Source: JBBDWK01 sp040902885 (GTDB lineage Bacteria; Acidobacteriota; Terriglobia; Bryobacterales; Bryobacteraceae). Taken from it: a stretch of 64,000 nt of DNA. The translations under genes and the position numbers were made by a program. Of the stretch, positions 16,181 to 24,768 are shown piece after piece. Position 1 is the first letter of the stretch. Every line of letters starts with the position of its first letter. Location: positions 1 to 64,000 of the forward strand of contig JBBDWK010000077.1 in assembly GCA_040902885.1 (NCBI GenBank), in the 5' to 3' direction. Below the pieces are notes generated by a model. It was not told where the DNA came from. It saw nothing but the letters and a program-made list of their open reading frames with translations, and searched no databases.

Positions 16181-17458
16181 ATGAACCGACGTTATTTTCT
16201 TGCGGGCTCGGCTGTTGCGGCGGGATCCGCCCTGGCCAGCGTGAACGGCGCCATCCGTGTCGCCATAGTTGGGGTGCGCGGCCGGGGCGGCGCTCACATC
16301 AAGGGCTACGCTAACCAGCCCAATGTCGAGATCGCCGCCATCTGCGACGTGGACGAGACCGTGCTCAACAAGCGCGTGGCTGAAGTAGAGCAGCTCAAAA
16401 AGAAGCGTCCGGCGGCGTTCACGGATTTCCGCGAACTGCTCGAGGACAAGTCGATCGACGCCGTTTCCATCGCCACCCCGAATCACCAGCATACGCTCCA
16501 GACCATCTGGGCCTGTCAGGCGGGCAAGGACGTCTACGTCGAGAAGCCGTGTTCGCATAACATCTTCGAGTCGCAGCAGATTGTGGCCGCCGCGCGAAAG
16601 TACAACCGAATTGTGGCGCACGGCTCGCAAAGCCGCTCCTCGGAAGCGCTGCAAGAGGCCATGCAGAAGATGAACGAAGGTCTCATAGGCGATGTCTACA
16701 TGGCGCGCGGCCTCTGCTACAAGTGGCGCGATACCATCGGACGCACGCCGGACGAACCCACGCCCGCGGGCGTGCACTACGACCTGTGGCAGGGCCCCGC
16801 CCAGGAACGGCCGTTCTCCAAGAACCGGTTCCACTACAACTGGCACTGGAACTGGGCCTACGGCAACGGCGACTTCGGCAATCAGGGCATCCACCAGTTG
16901 GACATCGCCCGCTGGGGCCTGGGCGTGAAGCATCCAGCCAAAATCAGCTCCATGGGCGGGCACTTCATGTTCGACGACGATCAGGAGACGCCCAACACCC
17001 AGGTGGTTACCTACGAGTTCAACGAAGGCGGCAGGAAGCGCTTCATGGTCTTCGAGGTGCGCCACTGGATGAGCAACCACGAAGCGGGCATAGGAGACGG
17101 CGACGGATCGAACACCGTCGGCAACATCTTCTACGGCTCGAAAGGCTACCTGGCCATCGACGGCGCGGGGTACAAGACCTATCTTGGCAAGTCGCAGGAG
17201 CCCGGTCCTTCGCGCTCGGGCGGGGGCGACCATTTCGCCAATTTCCTCTCGGCCGTTCGCAGCCGGAAGCCGTCCGATCTGAACGCCGAGGTTGAAGAGG
17301 GCGCGACCTCCTGCACATTGATGCACCTGGGCAACATCGCGTACCGTCTCGGCCGGACGATCAATTTCGACGCGGCTTCGATGAAGTGCTCGGGAGACGA
17401 CAAGGCGAACAAGATGTTCACCCGTAAGTACCGCGAGCCGTTCGTCGTGAAAGTTTGA
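16181..17458 (+). CDS. Gfo/Idh/MocA-family oxidoreductase, Tat-exported
   Basis: A 425-residue NAD(P)-dependent oxidoreductase. A Tat-type leader (NRRYFLAGSAVAAGSALA) precedes the Rossmann motif VAIVGVRGRGGAHIKGY. AICDVDE, SIATPNHQHT and YVEKPCSHN, with the conserved EKP lysine, are family hallmarks, and HQLDIARWGLG carries the catalytic-region histidine. Members act on sugars, inositols or glycosides; exported ones are abundant in Acidobacteriota and Planctomycetota. A strong AAAGGAGG at 16171-16178 fixes the ATG at 16181. The nearby DUF1080 gene fits carbohydrate turnover, but the substrate is unknown. Confidence 0.9.
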   Translation: MNRRYFLAGSAVAAGSALASVNGAIRVAIVGVRGRGGAHIKGYANQPNVEIAAICDVDETVLNKRVAEVEQLKKKRPAAFTDFRELLEDKSIDAVSIATPNHQHTLQTIWACQAGKDVYVEKPCSHNIFESQQIVAAARKYNRIVAHGSQSRSSEALQEAMQKMNEGLIGDVYMARGLCYKWRDTIGRTPDEPTPAGVHYDLWQGPAQERPFSKNRFHYNWHWNWAYGNGDFGNQGIHQLDIARWGLGVKHPAKISSMGGHFMFDDDQETPNTQVVTYEFNEGGRKRFMVFEVRHWMSNHEAGIGDGDGSNTVGNIFYGSKGYLAIDGAGYKTYLGKSQEPGPSRSGGGDHFANFLSAVRSRKPSDLNAEVEEGATSCTLMHLGNIAYRLGRTINFDAASMKCSGDDKANKMFTRKYREPFVVKV

Positions 17459-17461
17459 CGA

Positions 17462-18403
17462 TTACTTGATGCCTTCCGACGGCGGGTTGACCCGGCTCGC
17501 CGTCGTTACCGTCATTTTTCGCAGCTTGTCCAGTTGACGGCGCGCGATCTCCGCCCAAGAGCTGTTGGAGTCCACGCGCAGGTACGCTTTCCAGTGCCGC
17601 ATGGCTCCCAGGAAGTCGCCCCGACGCTCACGCACCAGCGCCAGGTTGTAGTGCACATCCGCGTAATGCGGCTGCACCTCCAGCGCTTTCGCGTAGTGAC
17701 TCGAGGCGACGTCCAGGTTGCCCATCTCGTGAAACAGGTTGCCCAGGTTGAAATGCGCCAGCGCGTACCTGGGATCGGCGTCGGTCGCCTGCCGATACCA
17801 GGACTCGGCCAGATTGTAGCGGCGCGAGTGGAAATAAATGGTGCCGAGATTGACCATGGCGCCGGTCGCTCCGGCGTTCAATTCGACGGCCTTCTCGTAG
17901 GCCTCGATGGCATCCTTCAAAGGGGCGCCGGCTTCCTCCAGCTCGAGGCCGCGCTGGAACCACAGATCGGACTGCGTAATGCGCGCGGCGCGCTCGGACC
18001 TTGATTCTCGCGGAAACGTAGCCAGATTATTCAGCTCGGCGGCGTCGAAATCAAACAATAATTGCCCGGTAATCGCCTCCATTTTTTGTCCGGCCACCTG
18101 CACTGCGATCTTTTTTCCGCTGGCGATGATTTTCAGCTCGCAGAGGGGATTCTCCACGTCGGAGAGGGTTTTGCGCAGCGCGGAGACGGCCCGGCCGATG
18201 CGGTCGTCGGATACGTGGTCCTGATGAAGTTTTTGGAGTGTCCGAAGCGCGATCAGGTCGGAGAACGAGAAAGTGACCGCTTCGCCGATCAACCCCCGGC
18301 GCTGCCAGCTTTTCAGCCGGCTCTCGGACAACCCGAGCATGCGCCGGACCTCCGCTCTCGTGTAGTCCTGCTTCGCGCCCTGTTGGGATGGGGACGCCGC
18401 CAC
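17462..18403 (-). CDS. MerR-like DNA-binding protein with TPR repeats
   Basis: About 313 residues. An N-terminal MerR-type winged helix (YTRAEVRRMLGLSESRLKSW...RRGLIGEAVTFSFSDLIAL) spans roughly residues 13-75. A linker leads to about four TPR units at residues 145-285 (AIEAYEKAVELNAGATGAM, LAESWYRQATDADPRYALA, SHYAKALEVQPHYADVHY). The GTG at 18403 is chosen because TACACT ends seven bases upstream, the leaderless geometry seen elsewhere; a TTG two codons earlier is possible. TPRs in place of a small-molecule domain suggest the regulator senses a protein partner. Targets are unknown. Confidence 0.82.
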   Translation of the reverse strand: MAASPSQQGAKQDYTRAEVRRMLGLSESRLKSWQRRGLIGEAVTFSFSDLIALRTLQKLHQDHVSDDRIGRAVSALRKTLSDVENPLCELKIIASGKKIAVQVAGQKMEAITGQLLFDFDAAELNNLATFPRESRSERAARITQSDLWFQRGLELEEAGAPLKDAIEAYEKAVELNAGATGAMVNLGTIYFHSRRYNLAESWYRQATDADPRYALAHFNLGNLFHEMGNLDVASSHYAKALEVQPHYADVHYNLALVRERRGDFLGAMRHWKAYLRVDSNSSWAEIARRQLDKLRKMTVTTASRVNPPSEGIK

Positions 18404-18410
18404 GAACAAG

Positions 18411-18416
18411 AGTGTA
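18411..18416 (-). promoter_or_regulatory. Leaderless-type -10 box of the MerR-TPR gene
   Basis: TACACT on the minus strand ends seven bases before the GTG at 18403, with no Shine-Dalgarno sequence; this decides the start codon. Confidence 0.45.
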
Positions 18417-18523
18417 GCACGAAGCCCCGCGCGGCCCCGGCTGGTACTCTTGGCGCGCGCGCGTCCTTGACGTTGGCCGATGTATCATGGACAATCCCAT
18501 TGAGGGTTGGGGATTTTTAGAAC

Positions 18524-19201
18524 ATGGAGCAGACACGGCGTAGTTTTTTGAGAATTCCCGCTGCCTTCGCAGGCATCGGCGTTTTGCCGGCTGCGCTGCG
18601 GTTGCAGGCCGCTCCTCCGGAGAGCGGATTCGTCCCGCTGTTTGACGGGAAAACCCTGAACGGCTGGCAGATGGTCGCCAAAAAAGGAGCGGGCTATTTC
18701 GCCGCGAACGGCCTGCTCGTCTGCCCGCCGGACGGAGGCGGCAATCTCTTCACGGAAAGAGAGTACGCTAATTTTATCTTCCGCTTCGAATTCCGGCTGG
18801 AAGAAGGCTCGAATAATGGCGTGGGAATTCGATCTCCGCTGGCGGGCGATGCCGCCTATTCCGGAATGGAAATTCAAATCCTGGACGACGGGGCGCCCAG
18901 GTACAAAGGCAGGCTGAAGCCGACGCAGTATCACGGATCGATTTACGACCTCTTTCCGGCCCGGCAAGGCTACCTGAATCCAACCGGAGAGTGGAACAGC
19001 GAAGAGATCGTCGCGGACGGGCGGAAAATCCAGGTGCGTCTGAACGGCACGACGATCGTGGACGCGAACCTGGATAGCGTGACCGGTCCGGCGGTTTTGC
19101 AGAAGCACCCGGGGTTGACGCGGGCGCGTGGCCACATCGGTTTTCTGGGCCACGGAACGCGCCTGGAGTTCCGGAATATCCGGATCAAGGAATTGCCGTA
19201 A
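18524..19201 (+). CDS. DUF1080 (3-keto-glycoside hydrolase-like) exported protein
   Basis: A 225-residue protein with a Tat-like leader (TRRSFLRIPAAFAGIGVLPAAL). It is followed by a single DUF1080 domain: GFVPLFDGKTLNGWQM at the start, FIFRFEFRLEEGSNNGVGIR in the middle, GMEIQILDD, and a C-terminal HIGFLGHGTRLEFRNIRIKEL. DUF1080 proteins have a concanavalin-like beta sandwich and include 3-keto-disaccharide hydrolases. With the Gfo/Idh gene 1 kb upstream, a keto-sugar route is plausible but inferred. Confidence 0.88.
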   Translation: MEQTRRSFLRIPAAFAGIGVLPAALRLQAAPPESGFVPLFDGKTLNGWQMVAKKGAGYFAANGLLVCPPDGGGNLFTEREYANFIFRFEFRLEEGSNNGVGIRSPLAGDAAYSGMEIQILDDGAPRYKGRLKPTQYHGSIYDLFPARQGYLNPTGEWNSEEIVADGRKIQVRLNGTTIVDANLDSVTGPAVLQKHPGLTRARGHIGFLGHGTRLEFRNIRIKELP

Positions 19202-19226
19202 AGATTTTGCCGCGGCCGCAACTTTA

Positions 19227-19232
19227 GATACT
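19227..19232 (+). promoter_or_regulatory. Leaderless-type -10 box
   Basis: GATACT ends six bases before the ATG at 19239; no ribosome site is visible. Confidence 0.4.
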
Positions 19233-19238
19233 AATCCT

Positions 19239-20087
19239 ATGGCTTTCTCGGCCAGGTTCTGGGGCACGCGGGGCTCGGTGCCCACTCCAGGAGAATCCAC
19301 CGCGCGCTATGGGGGAAATACGTCCTGCATGGAGGTCCGCTGCGGAGACACGATTCTCATCGTCGACGCCGGGACCGGCATCCGTCCGCTGGGGCGTGAA
19401 CTGGAGCGCCGCGGGGCCAGAGATCTGCACCTGCTGATGAGCCACACCCACTGGGATCATATTCAGGGATTTCCCTTCTTCCATTCCATCTACAGCGCCT
19501 CCACGAAGCTGAATATATACTCGCCGCGCGAATGGTCCGTCCCCGCGTCGGCCATCTTCTGCCAGCAGATGGAGTCCCCTTACTTTCCGGTCCTGATGGA
19601 AGACGTGCCCGCAAAGCTGTGCTTCCACCAGGTGACGGACGAGTTCCGGATCGGCGAGGTAGAGATCACCCGTCACAGACTGAACCATCCCGGCGGTTGC
19701 TCGGCCTTTCGCTTCGAGTACATGGGAAAGAGTCTTGTGTACGCGACAGACCATGAGCCGTATGTCCGACTATTTGGGAACCTGGGACTGAACCGGGAGC
19801 GCGACGACTCCGTGCGTGCGTTCACGCGGGGCGCGGATCTGCTGGTTCGCGATGCGCAGTACACGGAAGAGGAGTACGAGAACCACCGGGGATGGGGCCA
19901 CGGCACGTTCGAGGACGCGGCCAACGACGCAATCGAGGCGCGCGTGCGGCGTTTGGCTCTGTTCCATCACGATCCCGATCACGACGACGCCTTTCTGGAG
20001 TCGCAGCTCCAGGCTCTCCACCGGTTCGCGAGCTCCAACCTGGAAATTATGATGGCCCGCGAAGGCCACGAAGTGCAGCTTGCGTGA
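19239..20087 (+). CDS. MBL-fold metallohydrolase (PhnP/phosphodiesterase-like)
   Basis: A 282-residue metallo-beta-lactamase-fold protein. The N terminus FWGTRGSVPTPGESTARYGGNTSC is the signature of the PhnP/RNase Z-like group that often starts GTRGS. The metal motif SHTHWDHIQGFPFF (HxHxDH), HRLNHPGG, YATDHEP, and a late LFHHDPDH complete the site. It is probably cytoplasmic and cleaves phosphodiesters or cyclic nucleotides, but the substrate is not evident. The ATG at 19239 follows a leaderless-type -10; the frame also extends upstream through the end of DUF1080 as a shadow. It overlaps the next gene by eight bases. Confidence 0.88.
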   Translation: MAFSARFWGTRGSVPTPGESTARYGGNTSCMEVRCGDTILIVDAGTGIRPLGRELERRGARDLHLLMSHTHWDHIQGFPFFHSIYSASTKLNIYSPREWSVPASAIFCQQMESPYFPVLMEDVPAKLCFHQVTDEFRIGEVEITRHRLNHPGGCSAFRFEYMGKSLVYATDHEPYVRLFGNLGLNRERDDSVRAFTRGADLLVRDAQYTEEEYENHRGWGHGTFEDAANDAIEARVRRLALFHHDPDHDDAFLESQLQALHRFASSNLEIMMAREGHEVQLA

Positions 20088-21039
20088 GTTCCGGGCAGCG
20101 TTGCTGATCGGCTGGCCGCTGCTCATCGCCGCGGGCGCCGGGTATGCGCGGGTCAACGACATCCCCCTGTCTGTCGCCGCGCCCCTGATTGCGGCATTTC
20201 TAATCGAATACTGCTTCTATTTAATTCCGGGCTTTGAAGAGGTGCGCGAGCGCATCGCGCGCCGCCTCCCTCCCGCCCGGCTGGCCGGCGCGCTGGCGGC
20301 GAGCGCCCTATTGCCGTACCTGGTCTTCGCGCTGGGCGCCGGGCAGTTCCGCTGGAGCGCCGCGGCAGCGCTGGCTGCGTTGGCCGCCGTAGTGGCGTTC
20401 TGGTATGTCGTCTTCCGGCCGGGCGCTGCGGCCGATCTGCCGCTGCTGGCTCTGTTGGCCGTGGTAATGCTGGCGAAGGTATTTCGCGACATCTACCCGG
20501 ACCCCTGGCCCAACCTGCGCGTGGACATCCTGGGGCAGTTGATGATGATCCGCCTGGGCGCGACGGCGATGCTGCTCTTGCGGCGCGTGGAGGGCGTGGA
20601 TTTCGGCTTCCTGCCGACGCGCACGCAGTGGAAGGCCGGCGTACTGCACTTCCTGTACTTTGTGCTCGTGGGGCTGCCGCTAGGGTTGGCCATCGGCGCG
20701 TTCCGCTTCGATCCCTCCTCCGCTCTTCCGTATGCGCCAGCCGTGTTCCTGGGCATGCTCTGGGTGGTCGCGCTGATGGAAGAGTTCTTCTTTCGCGGTC
20801 TGCTGCAACAATGGACGGCGAAGTGGACCGGTAGCGTGCAGGTGGCGCTGATTGCAGCCGCCGTGGCGTTCGGGTTGAGTCACCTGGGGTTTCGCGAGTT
20901 TCCCAACTGGCGGCTCGCGCTGGTGGCGGCGGTGGCCGGATGGTTCTATGGCCGCGCGTACCTGCAAACCGGAAGCATTCGAGCGGCCATGGTCGCGCAC
21001 GCGCTGGTGGCGACTACCTGGCGAACCTTGTTCTGGTAG
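20080..21039 (+). CDS. CAAX-type (Rce1/ABI) intramembrane protease
   Basis: A 319-residue polytopic membrane protein with about eight helices. The C-terminal half has the Rce1/ABI motifs: LMEEFFFRGLL (EExxxR), GLSHLGF with a conserved histidine, and AHALVATTW as the last motif. Bacterial members cut prenylated-like or signal substrates, confer bacteriocin immunity, or pair with exosortases; none of these contexts is visible here. The start is a TTG at 20080 overlapping the end of the MBL gene by eight bases, so expression is probably coupled. It ends three bases before the convergent dehydrogenase. Confidence 0.84.
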   Translation: MREFRAALLIGWPLLIAAGAGYARVNDIPLSVAAPLIAAFLIEYCFYLIPGFEEVRERIARRLPPARLAGALAASALLPYLVFALGAGQFRWSAAAALAALAAVVAFWYVVFRPGAAADLPLLALLAVVMLAKVFRDIYPDPWPNLRVDILGQLMMIRLGATAMLLLRRVEGVDFGFLPTRTQWKAGVLHFLYFVLVGLPLGLAIGAFRFDPSSALPYAPAVFLGMLWVVALMEEFFFRGLLQQWTAKWTGSVQVALIAAAVAFGLSHLGFREFPNWRLALVAAVAGWFYGRAYLQTGSIRAAMVAHALVATTWRTLFW

Positions 21040-21042
21040 TCC

Positions 21043-22005
21043 TCAGGCGGCAACCAGATTCGGCGGGCGCCGGCCTTCCAGAACGGCGACGGCATTGCGC
21101 GCCGCCATCATCGACATCTCGCGCCGCGTGTCGATGGAGGCGCTGGCAATGTGCGGCGCGAGCACCACGTTTTCGAGCGTAAGCAGCTTGGGGTGAACCG
21201 CGGGCTCGTTCTCGAATACGTCCAGGCCGGCCGCGGCGATCGCGCGGCGCTCCAGCGCGTCGGCTATCGCCGCTTCATCCACCACCGGACCGCGGGAGGT
21301 GTTCACCAGAATCGCGTTCGGCTTCATCATGGCGAGCTCGGCCGCGCCGATGAACTTGCGCGTCTCCGGCAGCAGCGGGACGTGCAGGCTGATGAAGTCG
21401 GCTTCGCGCAACACTTCTTCCTTGGTGCGGAATTCGAGGTTCAACTCGCGCTCGAGCGATTCCGGGGCGCGGCGGGCGTCGTGATACAGGATGCGCATGG
21501 AAAAACCGCCCGCGCGGCGTGCGAATGCCTGTCCGATGCGGCCCATGCCGAAGATGCCAAGCGTCCGGTGGTGAATGTCGTGGCCGACGAGCAGATCGAT
21601 CAGCCACTTCTTCCACTGGCCCGAGTGAACGAAGGCATGGCCTTCGACAACGCGGCGCGCGGCGGCCAGCATGAGCGCGAACGCGAAATCCGCCGTTGTC
21701 TCGGTGAGGACGTCGGGAGTGTTGGTGACCAGGATGCCCTTGCGCGCGGCGGCGGCGACGTCGATGTTGTCGTAGCCGACGGCGACGTTGGCGAGCACCT
21801 TCACCCCCTCCAGACAGCCGATGACGGGGGCGTCGAAGCGGTCGGTCAACTGCGTGACCGCGGCGGCTTTGCCCCGCAGGCGCTCCAGAAGAACGCTGGG
21901 GGAGAGACCCTCGTCGGAGTCCGCATAATCGACCTCGGCGTGTTGCCGGAGGTACTCAATGGCTTCGGGATAGACGTGTTTGGTGACCAGAATCGCAGGC
22001 TTCAT
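21043..22005 (-). CDS. D-isomer-specific 2-hydroxyacid dehydrogenase (glyoxylate/hydroxypyruvate reductase-like)
   Basis: A 320-residue NAD(P)-dependent dehydrogenase. The substrate domain has VLANVAVGYDNIDV and TNTPDVLTETTADFAFAL. The nucleotide domain has TLGIFGMGRIGQAFARRA; catalytic Arg lies in LVNTSRGPVVDE, Glu in FENEP, and His in LAPHIASAS. The pattern matches GhrB/GyaR reductases of glyoxylate and hydroxypyruvate. A GACAAT hexamer lies nine bases upstream of the ATG at 22005. No glyoxylate or serine gene is adjacent. Confidence 0.9.
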   Translation of the reverse strand: MKPAILVTKHVYPEAIEYLRQHAEVDYADSDEGLSPSVLLERLRGKAAAVTQLTDRFDAPVIGCLEGVKVLANVAVGYDNIDVAAAARKGILVTNTPDVLTETTADFAFALMLAAARRVVEGHAFVHSGQWKKWLIDLLVGHDIHHRTLGIFGMGRIGQAFARRAGGFSMRILYHDARRAPESLERELNLEFRTKEEVLREADFISLHVPLLPETRKFIGAAELAMMKPNAILVNTSRGPVVDEAAIADALERRAIAAAGLDVFENEPAVHPKLLTLENVVLAPHIASASIDTRREMSMMAARNAVAVLEGRRPPNLVAA

Positions 22006-22115
22006 CGGAGGGAAATTGTCTCACATCCCGGGGGCGGCGTGGCGGATGCCCTACCTTCGGAGACCGGATCTGCCTCTCGAAGATCCGAGCCACTCTGGGT
22101 GCCCGCAGGCCAGTA

Positions 22116-22727
22116 CTAATTGAGCCAGTTTATTTGGCAGTCTGGACGTGCGTTTGGTCTGTGCAGTGCGATCAGAAAGGCGCTCGTCACGTTCTCGATT
22201 CCCCCGCGTGGTCCATGCTGCGGGTGAAATCGCAAGATAACTCGCCCTTTCTCGGAGCTGATGAGCAGCGCTGGGAGGTTCGAAAGCTTTCGCTCGGCTT
22301 CCCAGAATTGATTCAACTCGCTGGAGGAGACCTCGCAAGTCAGTTCACCGCTGACCGATGCACCGGTCCAGCGGTAGACGATGGCCTCCTCGAACTCGAG
22401 CCATTCTGGTCCGGCAGCAAGCCGGCTCGACCCGCTGGCCAGGGAACGAAGCGAATGGAATTGCGGTGACTCCGGATCGAGCAAGGAAATGTCCTCCAGC
22501 GTGATCCCAGCCAATTCGATCTCCCGCAACAACTCGTTCAGGCGCCGGTATCCTGCCACGCCGCCCTGCTGGGTGACGATAGGCGAAGCGATTATCAGTC
22601 TCCAATAATCTTCATCCGGCAAATGTGTCCAAAACATCGACTCCACAGGGAAGTTCTGCCGGTCGAGTTCGCGCAGAAGTCTCGCACCATCGCTGATAAG
22701 TCCTTCTACCAGTTTCTTCTTAACCAT
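22116..22727 (-). CDS. Unknown 203-residue protein paired with a HEPN gene
   Basis: I do not recognise a named family. It is soluble, with a helical N terminus (KKLVEGLISDGARLLRELDR), a mixed centre (DYWRLIIASPIVTQQGG, GYRRLNELLREIEL) and a beta-rich C-terminal half ending RPDCQINWLN. Its start lies inside the end of the upstream HEPN gene (22-base overlap), so the two are co-translated. Such tight pairing with HEPN proteins is typical of toxin-antitoxin or defence modules, but no nucleotidyltransferase motif is visible. Confidence 0.65.
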   Translation of the reverse strand: MVKKKLVEGLISDGARLLRELDRQNFPVESMFWTHLPDEDYWRLIIASPIVTQQGGVAGYRRLNELLREIELAGITLEDISLLDPESPQFHSLRSLASGSSRLAAGPEWLEFEEAIVYRWTGASVSGELTCEVSSSELNQFWEAERKLSNLPALLISSEKGRVILRFHPQHGPRGGIENVTSAFLIALHRPNARPDCQINWLN

Positions 22728-23116
22728 TGCAGTACTCCATGCTGAGGATCGTTAATGGCAGCCAGGATCTCCTCCGCCTGCTGTTGTCCGCGGCTCTGAT
22801 ATCTGGTCTCTTCAGTCCAGTCTTTCACCACAGCCCAATTTGCGCTGAAAGCCGGGTCCCGCCCCGCCTTCTGTGCAAAGGCTGGGCCAAGACCGGCGAT
22901 GTCCAGCAGCTTCGTGATGTCGTGTACGTAATACTTTGCCGCCTCTTTCGGAGGGAACTCGTCCTGCTTCGTCTTTCGCGCGATGCATGCCTTCATGGCG
23001 CACTCGATGGCGTAACCGGAAACATAGTAGGCGCCGGCGTATCGTCCAGCTTCGAGCAGGGCGGCGTCGTCATCCAGTCTCTCGGCCGCCAAGCTCTGGA
23101 ATTCGAGTCGATTCAT
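22706..23116 (-). CDS. HEPN domain-containing protein
   Basis: A 136-residue helical protein. AYYVSGYAIECAMKACIARK near residue 30 is the classic HEPN (PF05168-like) core helix, followed by DITKLLDIAGL and a DWTEETRYQ segment common in this subgroup. A canonical Rx4-6H RNase motif is not evident, so it may be a non-catalytic or divergent HEPN. The ATG at 23116 has CGAGG upstream. It lies 23 bases after the ExeA-like ATPase gene and overlaps the next gene by 22 bases. Confidence 0.75.
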   Translation of the reverse strand: MNRLEFQSLAAERLDDDAALLEAGRYAGAYYVSGYAIECAMKACIARKTKQDEFPPKEAAKYYVHDITKLLDIAGLGPAFAQKAGRDPAFSANWAVVKDWTEETRYQSRGQQQAEEILAAINDPQHGVLQWLRRNW

Positions 23117-23139
23117 CCTCGCCACTCTGAAAAGGTGTA

Positions 23140-24015
23140 CTAATTTCCGTGAGTGAAGGCGGGACGGCCCGGCATCTCGGGCTGGCGGAAGTGACGGCGG
23201 CCGGGCCAATCCAGGCGCAGGTCGATGCACACCTCCTCCAGCACCTCCATGGTCACGATGCGGCTTTCCACCGCAAAAGAGGTGAGCAGCAGGTTATCGC
23301 AAACGGAGTTGATAACACGAGGAATTCCTTGCGTGCGGCGGTGGATCTCCACCACCACCTCCGGAGAAAAAACCGTCTGGTTCGGCATTCCGGCCTTCGC
23401 CAGCCGTGTGTTGATGTACTCCGCGGTTTCGCTGTCCTCAAACGGCTTCAGCGCGCAGCGCAGCACAATCCGCTGCTTCAACTGGCGGTATTCGGGCGCC
23501 TCCAGCTTGCGGTCCAGCTCGGGCTGGCCGGCCAGGACGATTTGAAGCAGCTTGCCGCGGCGCGTCTCCAGGTTTCCCAGAAGGCGAATCTCCTCAAGTA
23601 CGCTCCAGTCCAGGTTGTGCGCCTCGTCCACGATGAGGACCGCCGTCCGGCCCTGGTTGGCGCGGTCGATCAGGAACTGGTTCAGGGACAGCAAAACCTC
23701 GGTCTTGGGGGTTCTTGGCTGCGTCAGGCCAAGATCGTACCCCACAAGATCGTAGAATTCGAGAGCCGTGATCTGAGAGTTGAAAATATATGCGAAGGCG
23801 ATCTGTTCGGCGGACAGATAGTCGCGCAGGCACTCCAGCATGGTGGTCTTGCCGGTGCCCACTTCGCCGGACAGCACGATAAAGCCTTTCCGGCTGTGGA
23901 CGCCGTATATCAGGTTCGCCAGGGCCTCTTCGTGCTGCTTGCTGCGGAACAGGAACGCAGGGTCCGGACTGAGGTTGAACGGGTTCTCCTTGAGACCGAA
24001 GAAGGCTTTGTACAT
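23140..24015 (-). CDS. ExeA/GspA-like AAA ATPase
   Basis: A 291-residue AAA ATPase. It opens with MYKAFFGLKENPFNLSPDP, the signature of the ExeA/GspA group, then Walker A GEVGTGKTT near residue 50, Walker B VLIVDEAHNL near 130, and GIPRVINSVCDNLL near 240. ExeA proteins energise assembly of the type II secretion secretin, and relatives occur in exosortase/polysaccharide loci and in transposition (TnsC-like). Neither secretin nor transposase is visible, so the role is open. It sits between infC and the HEPN pair on the same strand. Confidence 0.85.
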   Translation of the reverse strand: MYKAFFGLKENPFNLSPDPAFLFRSKQHEEALANLIYGVHSRKGFIVLSGEVGTGKTTMLECLRDYLSAEQIAFAYIFNSQITALEFYDLVGYDLGLTQPRTPKTEVLLSLNQFLIDRANQGRTAVLIVDEAHNLDWSVLEEIRLLGNLETRRGKLLQIVLAGQPELDRKLEAPEYRQLKQRIVLRCALKPFEDSETAEYINTRLAKAGMPNQTVFSPEVVVEIHRRTQGIPRVINSVCDNLLLTSFAVESRIVTMEVLEEVCIDLRLDWPGRRHFRQPEMPGRPAFTHGN

Positions 24016-24057
24016 AGGGAGAGCGGTAGCCTCTCAGCTTCTCAGTTTATCATGCGG

Positions 24058-24612
24058 TCAGGACTTAACCTGCTGCTTCGCGGGGCTGATCAGGATGTGT
24101 GCGTTGCGTCCCTCCATACGTGGCAGCCCTTCCGCGCTTCCGTAGGTAGAGAGGTCTTCCGCGAATCGCTGCAGCAGCTTCCTGCCCAGATCCGTATGGG
24201 CGATTTCGCGGCCTCGAAACTGCACCACGGCTTTCACCCGGTTTCCTTCCTGCAGGAACCGGATCGCATGGTTCTTCTTAAACTCATAGTCATGATCGTC
24301 GGTGTTGGGGCGGAACTTTAGCTCCTTCACCTGAACCACATGCTGTTTTTTCTTGGCCTCGTGCTGCTTTTTCTTCTGTTCGTACTGATAGTGGCCGTAG
24401 TCCACGGCCTTGGCCACTGGAGGCACGGCGGTCGGCGAGACAAGAACCAGATCCAGTCCCATCTCTTGAGCTTTCCGCAAGGCCTGCTGGGTGGGCATCA
24501 CCTCAGCCGTCCCGTCCGGAAAGACGGCCCGGACCTCGCGCGCCCGGATGGATTCGTTTACGTTCTCTCTGCGACTGGGCCGGCGGGGAGGGTAGTTTCT
24601 GCCAGGAATCAT
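24058..24612 (-). CDS. infC: Translation initiation factor IF-3
   Basis: About 184 residues. The N domain has NVNESIRAREVRAVFPDG and GLDLVLVSPTAVPPVAKAVDYG. The C domain has VKELKFRPNTDDHDYEFK, FLQEGNRVKAVVQFRGREIAH and a typical lysine-rich linker. IF-3 binds the 30S subunit and checks initiator tRNA/start-codon pairing. The start is ATG at 24612; a TTG at 24618 is possible. Downstream lies an ATPase gene rather than the rpmI-rplT pair that usually follows infC, so the ribosomal operon is split here. Confidence 0.95.
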   Translation of the reverse strand: MIPGRNYPPRRPSRRENVNESIRAREVRAVFPDGTAEVMPTQQALRKAQEMGLDLVLVSPTAVPPVAKAVDYGHYQYEQKKKQHEAKKKQHVVQVKELKFRPNTDDHDYEFKKNHAIRFLQEGNRVKAVVQFRGREIAHTDLGRKLLQRFAEDLSTYGSAEGLPRMEGRNAHILISPAKQQVKS

Positions 24613-24768
24613 GTGCAAGTTATCGATAATATGCAGTTTACTGCATTACAGATGCCGACTGCAATCGCAATGAGTAAAACTAAAAGCGCTTTTGCTTTTT
24701 CTATCAATGTTGTTGAGAGCGGTGCGGTGCTTTACTCCACTATACTGAATAAGAATCGGCGAGGCTCG

